DNA from: Oxyruncus cristatus
Lineage: Eukaryota > Chordata > Aves > Passeriformes > Cotingidae
DNA: 64,000 bases
Assembly: GCA_013399855.1 (NCBI GenBank)
Contig: VXAY01003172.1
Span: 161,119 to 225,118, forward strand
Reading direction: 5' to 3'
Shown here: positions 22,986 to 34,378 of the stretch, piece after piece
How positions within the stretch are numbered: the first letter of the stretch is position 1
Layout of the letters: every line of letters starts with the position of its first letter
Notes under the pieces: generated by a model
What the model saw: the letters and a program-made list of their open reading frames with translations, nothing else
What the model was told of the DNA's origin: nothing
The model's database searches: none
Position numbers and translations under genes: made by a program

Positions 22986-25477
22986 GGGGCACTGCCCATG
23001 GGGACCGGGCAGCCATGAGCCAAGTGGTGAGGAGACCCAAAGCACCCACACCCCCTAGGCATAGGGTCTGTAGGATCCATGGGGCTACCCCTTGCCATAG
23101 TTTGCTCTCTGCTCTGCCATTAACTCCTGACATGGTCCCCAAGGTCCCGGGCTCACTGTGGGCAGGGTAGGCAAAAGCAGGATGCAGAGGCTTGGCCCCC
23201 CTCCAACAATCCAAAGAAGGAGGCTCCTGCAGGGAGCATCTCAGCCCTCTCCAGCCCTTGGAAAGCCTGTATTCCTCACTCAAGGAGAGAGACAAGCTGT
23301 GCAAAGAGCAGTGCTCTGGATTTGGGCAGGGTTGTCTCAGCTGAAAGGGTGCAGAGGGAATGAACTCATTCTGAAAGCAGTAGGCATGGTGAGTAGGCAG
23401 GGCAAACCTACAGAAAAATAAATCCCGTAATTGCCACATCAGGAAAGATTTCCAGCCATGTTCCAGAATGTAACATCAGCTTTTCAGCCCTTTTCACCCC
23501 AAAACTCAAGCATTCAAAGAGTCTGGATTTGGCCTCCCAAAGGGAGAAGATGGTCATAAAACCCAGTGAGGCTCAGGAGTGTGTAAGGGGCTTTTCCTTC
23601 ACAACCTGTCACTATCCAACAGCTGTGGGACCCTGAGTGGTGCAAGGGGATGTCGGGGCTACTGTCAGGGCCCTGTCCTGGCCATGGCACCAGAAATAAA
23701 ACACAGCTTCTCCAAAGAGCTCAGAGTGTTGAGAGCCCAGGGTCCTCACAGCATGGGGCTTCCTCAGTGCAGCTGTTGCTATGAATTGTCACAGGAAAAT
23801 TCATGGTGTTTCTTAACTGCATTGGTCTTTTTGCCCCCACTTTGGACCAGTAAAAGAGGGCTGGGGGGCACTGGAGAAAAAGAGGCACGTTGTTCTCATC
23901 CTGGATGTCTCTCCTCAACATCAAGGCTCTGGCAGTGGTGCAGGGATCTGAAGGAGATTTGGGGATGAGGATGGATGTCAGGCATCCATGGAAATGGGCT
24001 GTGCACCTGGGGTGGCTACTGTGTTGAGATGAGGATTGAGTCACAACCCTCTGCCCCTGTGTACTGCAGAGCAGCCCTTTCCCAGTGCAGGCAGCAGAAG
24101 CTAAAGCCCACCAGTGTCAACTGGGCACGTGTCTGGTGATGGCTGAGTCACAGCCATGCTCCAAGGGCAGCAACAGGGACAAAGGAAAGGAGATGAGATA
24201 GGCTTGGGTGTTCTCTGGAGAGGCAAGTGGTCCCTAGTCCCCATAGGGCACAAAGGTGGATGGTTGCACAGGGCAGAGTGATGTCCTTAGCATAGGAGAA
24301 GTCCCGGGGAACACACCTGGGCCTTTGGGACCCCCACAATGGTGGAACTCCCCTCTCCTGAGGGACCCAAACACCAAGGTGGGAGCACCAGCCCTGGTCC
24401 CCTGCTCTCCAGCAGTTACCCAGATGCCTCTTTCACTTCATTGCAGCTGCTGGATTTCTCTCTGGATTCTTTTTTTTATGGAGGTGACATATGTTGGGTT
24501 CAAAGCACTTAATTGCCTCTTGGGATGCATTTCATTTATTCATTAAGACAGAAATTGGAGTTGTTGGGTTTTCTTTATTTTGCTATTTTTTCTATCTTTT
24601 TTCCCCTCTTCTCTATTCTATAAGGAAAGGGTGAGAAAAAAGAATCCCTGTATAGCTCCAGCATGTGTGTGCTCCTCTGTGCTCCCAGCCTCTCCCCTCT
24701 GTGCCCCCAACCCCTCCTGTTGCTACTGATCAGGGAGCAGTGATGGAGAGAAATGCTCTTCCCTGGAATTCTGTTGGCATGCTGTGGCTCTTTCGAATTT
24801 GAGGTTCTGATCCCAAGCCCAGTCCCACACTGCGGCTGTGGGCGATGCTGGGAGACAAGAGCCAGGTGCCAGGTGCTCTGTGCTTGAGGTGAGGGATTTG
24901 CAGCCTGATCCCTGTGCCCAGGCAGCCATGGTCCTTCCTGTGGTGACCTGCCTGGTGCCCCCAGCCCCTGCCCAGCATGCTGGGGAAGCTGTGCCATGGG
25001 GGCAGAGACAGATCAGGTTCTTTCCAACTGGGATGTGAGAGGCGGAGAGCCCCGGAGAGGTCTTTGGTGCGTTCCTGTGAGGCTGAAGGGTCAGGCCAAG
25101 GATGTGTGCATGGGAAGTGTTCCTGCCCTGCCTGTGCCACTGGGAGGTACCCCCTGCACAGGCAAGGTGGTGACATTTACTAATTTGGAGACTGGATAAA
25201 GTCAAGGATGGATGTTAAGGGTTGGTGTCTGTTGCCCCAGACCACATTTTCAAAGCAGCGTCTGTCAAAATAGACTTCTGCAGATCCATCTTCTGGCTGG
25301 CACCAAAGCAGGGCACACCTCCTTCCCTGTGGAGAATCCCCCAGAAACATACTGGAGTGAATAGGTGGAGATCCTTATAGTCAACTTGATAAACAGCAAT
25401 CCAGACAGGAAATGGATTTTGGTTGTGTGGAGATGAAAGAGAAAACCATGGACGGACAGATGGCCAGGTGGACTGAG
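22986..25477. other. Unique DNA, no confirmed gene
   Basis: About 2.5 kb. An AT-richer patch at about 23405-23490 and a T-rich patch at about 24565-24625 stand out. The rest is GC-rich with meaningless overlapping frames. TGGATG-like words appear sporadically at about 25205, ahead of the tetranucleotide array. No RNA gene or transposon is recognised. Confidence 0.55.
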
Positions 25478-25798
25478 GGATGGATGGATGGATGGATGGA
25501 TGGATGGATGGATGGATGGATGGATGGATGGATGGATGGATGGATGGATGGATGGATGGATGGATGGATGGATGGATGGATGCGTGGATGGATGGATGGA
25601 TGGGTGGATGGGTGGATGGGTGGATGGATGGATGGATGGATGGATGGATGGATGGATGGATGGATGGGTGGATGGATGGATGCGTGGATGGATGGATGGA
25701 TGGGTGGATGGGTGGATGGGTGGATGGATGGATGGATGGATGGATGGATGGATGGATGGATGGATGGATGGATGGATGGATGGATGGATGGGTGGATG
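25478..25798. repeat. (TGGA)n tetranucleotide microsatellite, about 80 units
   Basis: 321 bp of TGGA repeat, starting with a pure run of about 26 units to 25580. Variant units are TGCG at 25581 and 25681, and TGGG at 25601, 25609, 25617, 25665, 25701, 25709, 25717 and 25789. The variant block TGCG...TGGG, TGGG, TGGG occurs twice exactly 100 bp apart. All three plus frames stay open as WMDG-type repeats, which is a by-product of the repeat and not a gene. Likely length-polymorphic. Confidence 0.99.
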
Positions 25799-27534
25799 TT
25801 TGTTCTAAAGAGTTGAGCTACCTGAATTCAGAGAGGTGAGGTGGTGGATCCTGTGGTAGGGAGGGTGCCAGACCTGCAGGGTAGCTTGGGCAAGGACAGG
25901 TGGATCTGGCTCCTCCCCCAGTGCTGATTCTCAGAAGCTTTGGTGCCTGAAATCCACACGCAGTTCCCTGCCCCAGACATGACTCTGCTGCTGGGGAATG
26001 CTGTCCCTTGTTTTTAGGAATTTCTGATTTTATTCTTTCTCCTCTTATTTCTCATTAACATGAACAGTCCCACTAGGACTGGAACCTGTACCAAACGTAC
26101 AGGCGTTTTTTGCCCCTTGTGAGAGCCCCTTGAGAGTTCACCTTACCTCCCCTTTGCTCAGTGTCCCAGGGCCTAGAGTGAGAGTCATGGCTTTTAGAGG
26201 CAGGTGTTTTCCTCCTGAGGGGCTCCTTGGACATTCACTGAATCTGGGCTCCCCAGTGCTCTGGCCCCCTTCATCACCCAGGGCTGACACCCCTCCCCCT
26301 CCCCTGCTGAAGGCTTGTCACCTGGAAAGGACCCTGCAGACAGTCTCTGGACTCCCCCATTCTTGAGACCCTGAGGAGCACAAACCCAACCTCTCTCTCC
26401 TTGGATAGTGGTACCCAGCGTTCAGGTGGCTCCCAGAACCCTGGTGATGGGGGAACTTGTGTACGTGGGCGTTGCTTTTCTGTGGTTTCCCAGGTCGTCA
26501 CATCCAGCAGTGCCGTGTACCTGGCAGGACAGCAAGCTGTCAGGTGTGTGAAGCAGGTGCTGGGTGCTGGTGATGTGCACCTGCTAGGATTGGCAATAAC
26601 CTGAACAATGGTTCAAGTAACAATGGAATCACTGCTCTGGGAAAGGGGCAGCCATGTTCTTGGGGCTCAGTGCAGAGACCCTGCACAGACCAGGCAGAGG
26701 TGAGCAGCTTGCCCAATACCAGATGCCAAAATGGAACAAATCCTCCCCACCCCCCCATCCACTTTTCCCCCAGCCTGGGTCCTTTGATTGCATCCAAATG
26801 CCCGCGGCATGGACACCCCCCCTGCATCTGGCCCACTCTCTCAGGGGTGCTCAACCCTTTTCCCACAGCCCTTGTCCTGCTGCCAACCAATCCCCGCAGA
26901 TAGAGGAGCCTTCTTCCCTCTACCTTGTCCTCCTCCTCCCACTTCCTAGGTCTGAAAGGAGAGCTCAGCTGGGGCTGTCTGTGCTGGGGACAAGCACAGG
27001 GCAATAGGAATGGCTGGTCCTGCTCCTGGCCAGGCTGCCTGCCAGGGAAGCTTTGGTTTTATCTACAGAGCCAGGCACCCTGGGGACAGCGCCAGGGCCT
27101 TTCTGGGGCAAGAGTAGGTGCTGGTGCTGCTCTGGATCCCTTGGCTTGCTCCAGAGAGGTTGTTTTCCTTCCAAGCAGCACTGCAGCACTCAAACAAGAA
27201 GGGATTTGCAATGCAGAGAAAAACCTCCCACCTGCCACACGGCAGCATGTGGGCTGGGAGCAGAGCTGGGAGCATCTGTGCCACCTCATTCCCACTGCTT
27301 GGGCTCCACACTCCTCCTGCTCCTGCCCTGACAGCGTGTTCTGGGCCAGTTCCTGGCTTCGGGACCCTGACCCTGCCAGGCAGGCTTGTGGGACCCCTTG
27401 TGGCACTGCTTTGGCAGTGTGCCCTGAGGATGGAGCTCTGCCCAGGGGCCATGGAGGAGGTGATGCTCTGCTCCCCACTGGTTTGGGACTTGCTGCCACC
27501 TTCCAACATGCTGTACTTCCCCAGCCTGCTGAGC
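25799..27534. other. Unique DNA, no confirmed gene
   Basis: GC-rich DNA between the tetranucleotide array and the large CR1. Frames up to 212 codons occur on both strands over the same bases (26925-27563 + and 27059-27697 -), a typical non-coding pattern. An AT-rich patch lies at about 26010-26075. Confidence 0.55.
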
Positions 27535-29490
27535 AGGGACAGGCAGGAGGCTGGCTTGGCTGAGCAGGGATCTTCTCTTGGACATAAGGCAAAAAAGGAA
27601 GGTGTGTGCCCAGTGGAAGTGAGGTCAAGTGACATGGGAAGAATATAGAGATGCTGTTTGTCACTGCAGGGAGAAAATCTGTGTGACTAAAGCTCAACTG
27701 GAGTTGAAGCTGGCAGAAATGTGGGGGACAATAAAAAGAGTTTTTTCAAATACATTGATGGCAATAGGCAGTATAGAAATATCATTGACCTGTTCCAGGA
27801 TGAGGATGGTCACCTCCCACACAGGGCCAGAGACAAGGCAGAGTTGTTTAATGCTTTCTTTGCCTCTGTCTTCAACATGGATGACAGACCAACGGGGTCT
27901 CAGTGCCCTGAGCTGGAGGAATGACTGCAAGAATGATCAGCTCCCAGTGAACCCTGACATTATGTGGTATCTGCTGCTCCAGCTGGATCCCTACAAACCT
28001 CTGGGGCCTGATGGGATTCATTCCAGAATCCTCAAAGAGCTACTGATGTCATCACAAAACCTCTCTCGATGATTTTTGAGCGGTCTTGGGAATCCTGGGA
28101 GGTCCCAGCTGACAGAAAGCTGGTGAACATTGTCCTGATTTTTGAGAAGAGCAAGAGTGAGGACCCCTGAAACTCCAGGCCTGCCAGTCTCACCTCAGTG
28201 CCTGGTAAAGTTATGGAGAAGATTATGGTGGGAGGGATTGAAAACCACCTGAAAGACAACACAGTCATTGGTGACAGCCAGCACGGCTTCAGGACAGGAA
28301 AGTCCTGCTTATCCAACCTGGTTTCCTTCTATGACGAGGTGACCCACCTGGTTGATTAAGGGAAGCCCATGGATGTGATCTTTTTGGATTTCAGTAAAGC
28401 TTTCAATCCTATCTCTCCCCAGATCCTCCTGGACAAACTGTCCAGCCCAGAGCTGGATAAACACATCCTGTGCTGGGTGAGCAATGGGCTGACGGGTCGG
28501 GCACAGAGGGTGACAGTGGCTGGGGTGACATCAGACAGTGACCTGTCACTGCTGGGGTTCCACAGGGCTCCATCTTGGGCCCTGTGCTCTCCAACATCTC
28601 CATCAATGACTTGGACACAGCACTGGAAGGGACACTGAGCAGGTCTGCAGATGAGCCAAAACTGGGAGGGACTGTTGAGTCCCCCGAGGGCAGGGAGGCC
28701 CTGCAGAGAAACCTCAACAAATGAGAGGACTGGACACTCACCAACCATGGGAAGTTCAACAGGGGAAAGTGCTGGATTCTGCCCCTGGGATGGGGCAACT
28801 CTGGAGGTACAGACAGAGTGGGGAATGAGAGGCTGGGAAGCACTGCCAGGAAAGAGACCTTGGGATCCTGATCATTGGCCAGTTGTCCCTCAGTCAGCAG
28901 TGCCCGGGCAGCCAGAAGGGCCAACCCTGTCCTGGGGGCATCAGGGAGGGGATTGTCCTGCTCTACTCTGCCCTGGGGCGGCCTCACCTGGGGCAGTTTG
29001 GGGGGGACACAATGGAAGGGAGAGATTGAGCCATTAGAGAGTGTCCAAAGGAGGGACACGGAGATGGGGAAGGGCCTGGAGGGGAAGCCATGTGGGGACA
29101 CTGAGGGCACTTGGTGTGTTCAGCTGGAGGAGACTGAGGAAAGACCTCAGTGCAGTTCCAACTGCCTGGGCAGGGCCAGAGGAGGGGCAGGCCCTGAGCT
29201 CTGCTCTCAGGGGACCAGGGACAGGAGCCAGGGAATGGCTGGAGCTGTGTCAGGGGAGGGTTAAGTTGGATATTAGAAAGAGGTTCTTCCCCCAGAGGGT
29301 GGTTGGCACTGACCAGGCTCCCCAGGGCAGTGGGCACGGCCCCAAGGCTGCCAGAGCTCCAGGAGGGTTTGGATGATCCTCTGGGGCACAGGGTGTGACT
29401 CTTGGGGATGGTCCTGTGCAGGGCTAAGGGTTGGACTCGATCCTTGTGGGTCCCTTCCTACTCAGCATAATCTGTGATTCTGTGAACTGC
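27535..29490 (+). mobile_element. CR1 LINE, about 1.95 kb, 5'-truncated (group C)
   Basis: The largest transposon in the window. It begins inside the second open reading frame, in the linker before the reverse transcriptase, and runs through the reverse transcriptase and 3' untranslated region to a tail of AATCTGTGATTCTGTGAAC. Landmarks are LDPYKPLGPDG at about 27983-28015, DSQHGFRTGKSC at about 28272-28307, MDVIFLDFSKAF at 28369-28404 and [10 protein letters not shown] at about 28555-28584. The tail shows GGTTGGACTCGATCCTTGTG and GGGTCCCTTCCTACTCAGC, the same 3' type as 7559-7757. 5' truncation is the usual fate of target-primed reverse transcription. Frameshifts and stops make it immobile. 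Confidence 0.97.
27545..29370 (+). pseudogene. Broken CR1 reverse transcriptase (ORF2) remnant
   Basis: Role when intact: CR1 ORF2 encodes an endonuclease plus reverse transcriptase that copies CR1 RNA into DNA at a nicked target. Only the reverse-transcriptase part remains, and the endonuclease is missing. Seen: the recognisable protein reading switches frame repeatedly, near 27720 (frame 2 to 1), near 27930 (1 to 2), near 28040 (2 to 1) and near 28555 (1 to 3). In-frame stops lie at 27620-27622, 28168-28170 and 28357-28359. The segment coding the catalytic F-A-D-D motif (28644-28655) now reads S-A-D-E, so a catalytic aspartate is also lost. The LDFSKAF motif with the first catalytic aspartate is still readable. 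Clearly non-functional. Confidence 0.93.
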
Positions 29491-30534
29491 TGGTGTCACT
29501 TTGTGCTTTCCTTTGAGTCCTGGGCATGGAGAGCACTATGGGGAGGTAGATGAAGGTGTAGAAAAGTAAGATTTCAGTGTCTGTGATCCAGGAAATCCAT
29601 GTGTGATCAGCAGGTGGATGTTTGGCACTGGGGCACTGGAGAGAGGGCCAGGAATAGGATCCCAAGGTGTTGCAGGGACCTCCCCAAAGGGACAACATGG
29701 CTCCTGGTCCCCTCAGATCTTGCTTGGAGAGTGAGGATGGCTGGTGGAGGCTGGTTTTGGAGGGACAGTGTGTGCCTGGTCCTGACTGTCCCCTGCATGG
29801 GGCTGGCAGGAATTCCCACAGGCTGAGTGGGAGTGGGCAGCATTCCTGGATTTGGAAACGAGTGCTGGCTACAACCTCCCCCAGGAAGGCTCCCATGCTC
29901 TGCTCCCCACAGAAGCTTTAGTGTCACTTATGGAGAGAAGGAACCCCCTGCCAGGCACAGAGCAGCTATTTATGCCCTCCTCGGTCCCTCAGTGGGGCAG
30001 GGAAGGTTTGGGTGATCCCAGGTTAACCCCTTCACTGGGGCTGGGATGAGAGACATCATCAGTGCTGCTGCTTTACACTTTGGGCTGCTGGTCCTGGGAA
30101 AAGTGAGCTGTGGTGGCTTCCACTGCTTCCCCCAAAATGAGGGTGGGTCTGTAGGGAACGTGATGGAATTGCTGGGCTCTGTGTGCCCTGACCCAGACAG
30201 GACATACATTCCTTCTGCAGCACTGACTGAGGAGCCCAGAGCACAAACCCATCTCCTCCCACACTCTTTCCCCCCAGCTGAATGTGGGGCTTGAACCACT
30301 GGGCAGTGAGAGCTGAGGGAACACTGCTTCTTCTGGAGCTGTTGCCTGCACTGTCACCTGGAAGAGTCACAGCAGGACCGGTGAGGGACACATTGCTGGG
30401 AGCACTGATGTCCCAGCAGGTGGAAACACTGCATCAAGCCATTCCATGGAAGCCTGGGGCTTTATCTCCCAGGAGCCAAAGGGGCTGTCACTGCTTCCCT
30501 TCAGGCCTGCAAACAGCTTCTGGGCTGCTGGTGT
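29491..30534. other. Unique DNA, nothing recognised
   Basis: About 1 kb between two plus-strand CR1 copies. Overlapping short frames exist on both strands. No transposon, RNA or exon was recognised. Confidence 0.6.
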
Positions 30535-30642
30535 GCTGGAGCAACCTGGACTATGGAAGGTACCCCTACCCACGGCTTTAAGGGACACCCAGAGATGGGC
30601 TTTAAGGTCCCTTCCGACCCAAATCATTCTGGGATTCTATGA
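30535..30642 (+). mobile_element. CR1 LINE 3' end (group A)
   Basis: A short plus-strand terminus: GCTGGAGCAACCTGGACTATGG, then GAGATGGGCTTTAAGGTCCC, then TTCCGACCCAAATCATTCTG and GGATTCTATGA. About 108 bp, 5'-truncated. Confidence 0.9.
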
Positions 30643-30884
30643 AGGGAACTCTGCCCCCACTCCAGGGTAGGGCAGAAGAAAGGGAAGAGTTGCTCCCGTT
30701 TCCAACAGGAGTCAGGAGAACCCACAGCTGTCGAGAGCTGGGACCCCCTGGAACTGCACCAGAGGGATGTGTTTTCTTGCTCAGAGGACAAGTGTCAATG
30801 GCAAAGTCTCTGCACAGACTTCACTGGTGAGAAACACTGTGGGCTGGGACATTTTGGGGAAGATTTTTAGCTGCAGCAAAGAAA

Positions 30885-31065
30885 TTTGGCAGCTTGGAAG
30901 CAATCTAATCATCCTCCTCCCATATGCTTGGTGCTATTTAAAAGGGAGCATGTACCCGATTCCTTCCGACCAGCAAGCTGACATTTCCAGAGTGCGTTTG
31001 AAAATAAATTTGGCATCTGCCGTCAAAATCTCAGATTGAGCCCAGTACAGCTAATTTGGGCTCTG
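30885..31065. promoter_or_regulatory. Candidate conserved noncoding element
   Basis: About 180 bp of AT-richer, non-repetitive sequence with AAGCAATCTAATCATCC, GGTGCTATTTAAAAGGGAGC, GAAAATAAATTTGGCATC and CAGCTAATTTGG, including retained CpGs. It contrasts sharply with its GC-rich flanks. Regulatory role inferred from composition only. Confidence 0.33.
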
Positions 31066-32189
31066 AATGCCACTGCAGAGCACCTTTCCCTGCTCACAGA
31101 TCCCAAGCCATGGCAGGGTTTGCTTCCCACGGCTGGGACCACCAAGGTTTGAGGGCTGCAGGGCACTTCCTGGCTGGTGGCTCAAGCCCTTTCCAGCAAC
31201 CCCTAAAGCTCAGGAGGCTGTTCCTGGATGGATGGTAGCTGAGTGCCTCCTCTCCTGAGCTATTCTCTTCCCAGTGTGGAGGCAGAAGGAGCTGTGGATG
31301 CTTGGGCTCATCCTGCCAGCAAGAGACAGGGCAGGCTCCATCCTCCTCTGAGCTCTTCAGAAACCTCTCTGAAACCCATCCTGCCTCCTCCTGCCAATGC
31401 GCAGGGCTGACAGGCAGTGGAGGGGAATTTGGGGGCATTTAGCTTCCCTCCCAACTCCCCTCTCCCATCAGACACCTGGAGGGCTGGAATGATGCCCAGA
31501 GGAGTGTAAGTGGTGTGGGAATGCCCCACAGTGTTCTGGGTGCTCTGCACTGGCAGAATGAACCCCAGCTCCAGCTGCCCACCAGTGGAAATAGGCAGGA
31601 AAAGGGGTGCTGCTTGTACCTGCCCTGTGGGAACACATGTGGGGTATCGGGGCAGGCTGGCAGGACTGTCCCCCTCCTGCAGGTGTGACAGCAAGAGACA
31701 GCTACAGGTACATGGGATGTTTGGAAGAGTGTCACTGGGCTGCTGCACACACAGGGTCCAATGTCGTGTCCGCCTGTCCCCGTGTGTTGGGTCGGGGTAG
31801 ATGGGTTGTTCCTGCAGATGAGACCAGGTGCCACATCTCTGACAGGGAGCTGTCCCCTCCCCTCACCCAGAATCTCAACTCCCCTTGGGCCCCCCAGCCC
31901 CACCAAGTCCTGCCCTGCCCACAGCTCAGACCTGAGGGGGGCACATGGTGTGAGCCCACCCACCCAAGGGGACAGCCTTCCTCCCCTCTGCTTCCTCCCT
32001 TGCATTTTGGTCTCCCCCAGTGCTGCATTTTGGGGTGAGGGTGGAAGAGTGGAGCACATTGGAAGCATATGGTGGGATTAATGCTCTATCCCTGCCTCCG
32101 AGCCATCCGTGTGCTCCTGCTCTGTGCCATCAGCCTCGTTAGCGCTGCTGGAGTGGGGATCAAACCCAGTGAGCCATGTGCTGAGCCTC

Positions 32190-32345
32190 CGTGCTGGAGT
32201 CAGTTCTAAGGATTATGGTGAATTATGTAGATGGGAATCAGACAGCAATCCAGGCATGGACAATGTCTTGAGGGGGTGGCAGGGCTGGAGCTTCACCGTC
32301 CAGGAAGTTTGCTGGGATCTGATTAGATGTGCAAACAACCCCTCC
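32190..32345. promoter_or_regulatory. Candidate conserved noncoding element
   Basis: Includes AAGGATTATGGTGAATTATG at its start and GATCTGATTAGATGTGC near its end. The centre is a GC-rich gap, so these may be two small elements. No repeat homology was seen. Confidence 0.2.
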
Positions 32346-33321
32346 TGGCCAGGGCTTTGTGAGTGCCTGCCCACACTCACGGCTCACCTCCCCAGCCCTG
32401 AAACAGCTTGGCCTGGGCTTGGGGAAAGGGAAACGGGATATCATGATAGTGTCTGGATGGCAGAGGGTCCTGGGGCTGTGGAGATGGCCAGGGAAGGAAA
32501 TAAGGGTAGAAAAAGAGCAGATCCCTCTTGGCCCCAGGAAGAAGGTGGGAACTGATATCTCCCCTGCCCAGGCTGAGCACTCACTGGGGGTGCATGGACT
32601 TACTGGGGGACAGGCTGCTTCCCCCTGTGCAGTGCCCGGTGGCTGCTGGGATGAGCAACGTGCTGGACTGGGAGCAGCATTGCTTGGTCTGGATGGGAGT
32701 TGAGACTCGGGCGGAGGAGCACCCGGGGGTGACAAAGGCTGGATCCCTCATTCAAGGAACAGATGGAGTTTCTTCCTCTGTCCTAATCCATACCTGCTGC
32801 TTGGCTTTGGGCATCCTAGCCCAGCTCAGACCTGCAGCTCCACAGAGCTCACTCCCATGGACCAGGGCAGGCAGACAGGGAGTTCTGTCCCTGGATCTCT
32901 CTCGGAGCTTGTTTCTTTCTCATTGCTTTGCTGTGACATGGAGTGTGGGATGTGCTGGCCCAGAAGTGGCCCCATGTCCAAGCAGTGCCCATCCCAATAT
33001 CCATGGCCCCGGGAGCACCCTGTCCTGAGCCCTGGGGAGGGCTCAGCGGCACCAAAACCCACTGGCTAGCACTCTGAGGTGCTCTGGGCAGAGGGTCCAG
33101 GGAGGTGGGAGGAAAGGCTCTTCCAGGGCTGAGGTTGCAGCTGTATGCCTGCTGGGAGCCAAAGCCAGGGTGGGCTGGAGAGGGATGATTCTGATCTTGG
33201 CCAGTTTGAAGTTTCCTTGGCTGATGTGAGAACCATGCTGGCCTCTGCCAGACACACCAAAGGGCTCTACCTGCTGAGCCAGTCTGTGTGTGTTGGGCAA
33301 TGGGGGTAGCTGGTGCCCAAC

Positions 33322-33511
33322 TGGGGAGGCCCTGGCACGGACTGCCCAGAGCAACTGTGGCTGCCCCATGCCTGGAAGTGTTCAAGGCCAGGTTGGACAG
33401 GGCTTGGAGCAACCTGGGCTAGTGGAAGGTGTCCCTGCCCATGGCAGGGGGTGAAACAAGAAGAGCTTTAAGGTCCCTCCCAACTCAAACCATTCTGGGA
33501 TTCAGTGATCT
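33322..33511 (+). mobile_element. CR1 LINE 3' end (group A)
   Basis: 190 bp plus-strand CR1 terminus: TGGGGAGGCCCTGGCACGG, CCTGGAAGTGTTCAAGGCCA, CTAGTGGAAGGTGTCCCTGC, AAGGTCCCTCCCAACTCAAA and CATTCTGGGATTCAGTGATC. It is well preserved and forms an inverted pair with the minus-strand copy at 34379-34660. Confidence 0.95.
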
Positions 33512-34004
33512 GTGGTGCCCAGCGGGTGCTGCTGCCCTGGCTCTGTCTTCAGGAGCCCAGCTCAGGCCGGGGAGCAAGGGCAGTGTGGGGCACAGCTCTG
33601 AGCCAGGGAGCCCCAGCATCTGAGGAGAGCCCAGGGACACCGACACACATTCCCAGCTGCGTTATCCACCACCCTACTAGAATGGATCCATAGGGATCAA
33701 ATGAAGAGTGACACCTGCCCTGTGTCTCTTTTTTGTCACTGTTCTATTTGGCATCATGCTGTGAGTTGGCTGCTGTGCCCAGGCGTTGGGATGCTCCCCC
33801 CTTACTGGGCTGCTGGAAATGGAGCCAGCCTGTGACTGCTGTCACAAGGGTAACACTGTCATCAAAGGAGAGAGGGGTGAGCAAAGTCTGGGGTGGACAC
33901 ACACTCAAACGGGGAAAGTCTGGCCTACATGGGTTATTTAACAGGTCTGGGAAGAAGTGGGTGACAGATGGGGTCTCCATGACAACCCACAGCTGGCTGT
34001 GCAG

Positions 34005-34175
34005 GAATTACAGAACAGCGTAAAGTATCAGCAGCACTGATTCCACTCCTCCCGATAACCTGGGTAATTACAGGTGCTCTTGGGAATATCCAAACGTGCT
34101 CGTGTTTTAAGCCCTTTGGAAGTAAGTAAATACAAGGATAATCATCCCAAAGGCTAATCTGCTGGAGCTCCTGCC
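34005..34175. promoter_or_regulatory. Candidate conserved noncoding element
   Basis: Contains CAGCGTAAAGTATCAGCAGC, CGATAACCTGGGTAATTAC, AATATCCAAACGTGCTCG and AAGGATAATCATCCC (the last near-palindromic, GGATaATCATCC). It retains CpGs and has no repeat homology. Compositional evidence only. Confidence 0.33.
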
Positions 34176-34210
34176 TCCTGTCCTGGTTCTCCGATGTTGG
34201 GGTGGTGGAT

Positions 34211-34256
34211 GAGGATGGAGGAGGAGGAGGAGAGGGAGAGAGAAGAGAAGGAGAGC
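34211..34256. repeat. GGA/GA purine-rich tract
   Basis: A continuous run of GAGGAGGAGG followed by AGAGGGAGAGAGAAGAG. Low-complexity purine tract. Confidence 0.8.
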
Positions 34257-34378
34257 TGCTGGTGCCAGCACACATGGCTTCTGTGTTTTGTGCTGTGTTG
34301 TTGGTAAACTGGTGGGTCAGGAAGATCCACTGGGCTCAGAGCCAGATAAATCAGCTGTAAATCCCAGGTAAATCCTAG

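Larger units (their letters stand above)
30643..33321. other. Unique DNA with two AT-rich islands
   Basis: No gene recognised. Overlapping frames, for example 31439-32068 (-, 209 codons) against several plus frames, indicate noncoding GC-rich sequence. The islands at 30885-31065 and 32190-32345 are listed separately. Confidence 0.55.
33512..34378. other. Unique DNA inside an inverted CR1 pair
   Basis: About 870 bp between oppositely oriented group A CR1 copies. It holds an AT-rich island (34005-34175) and a purine-rich GGA tract (34211-34256), both listed separately. No gene recognised. Confidence 0.55.

Noticed and set aside
25412..25839. Three plus-strand frames coding WMDG repeats
   Set aside because: They arise because TGGA repeats contain no stop codon in these three frames. 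They are a property of the microsatellite, not genes.
28409..29110. 233-codon minus-strand frame
   Set aside because: It lies entirely within the plus-strand CR1 and is the antisense shadow of reverse-transcriptase coding sequence.
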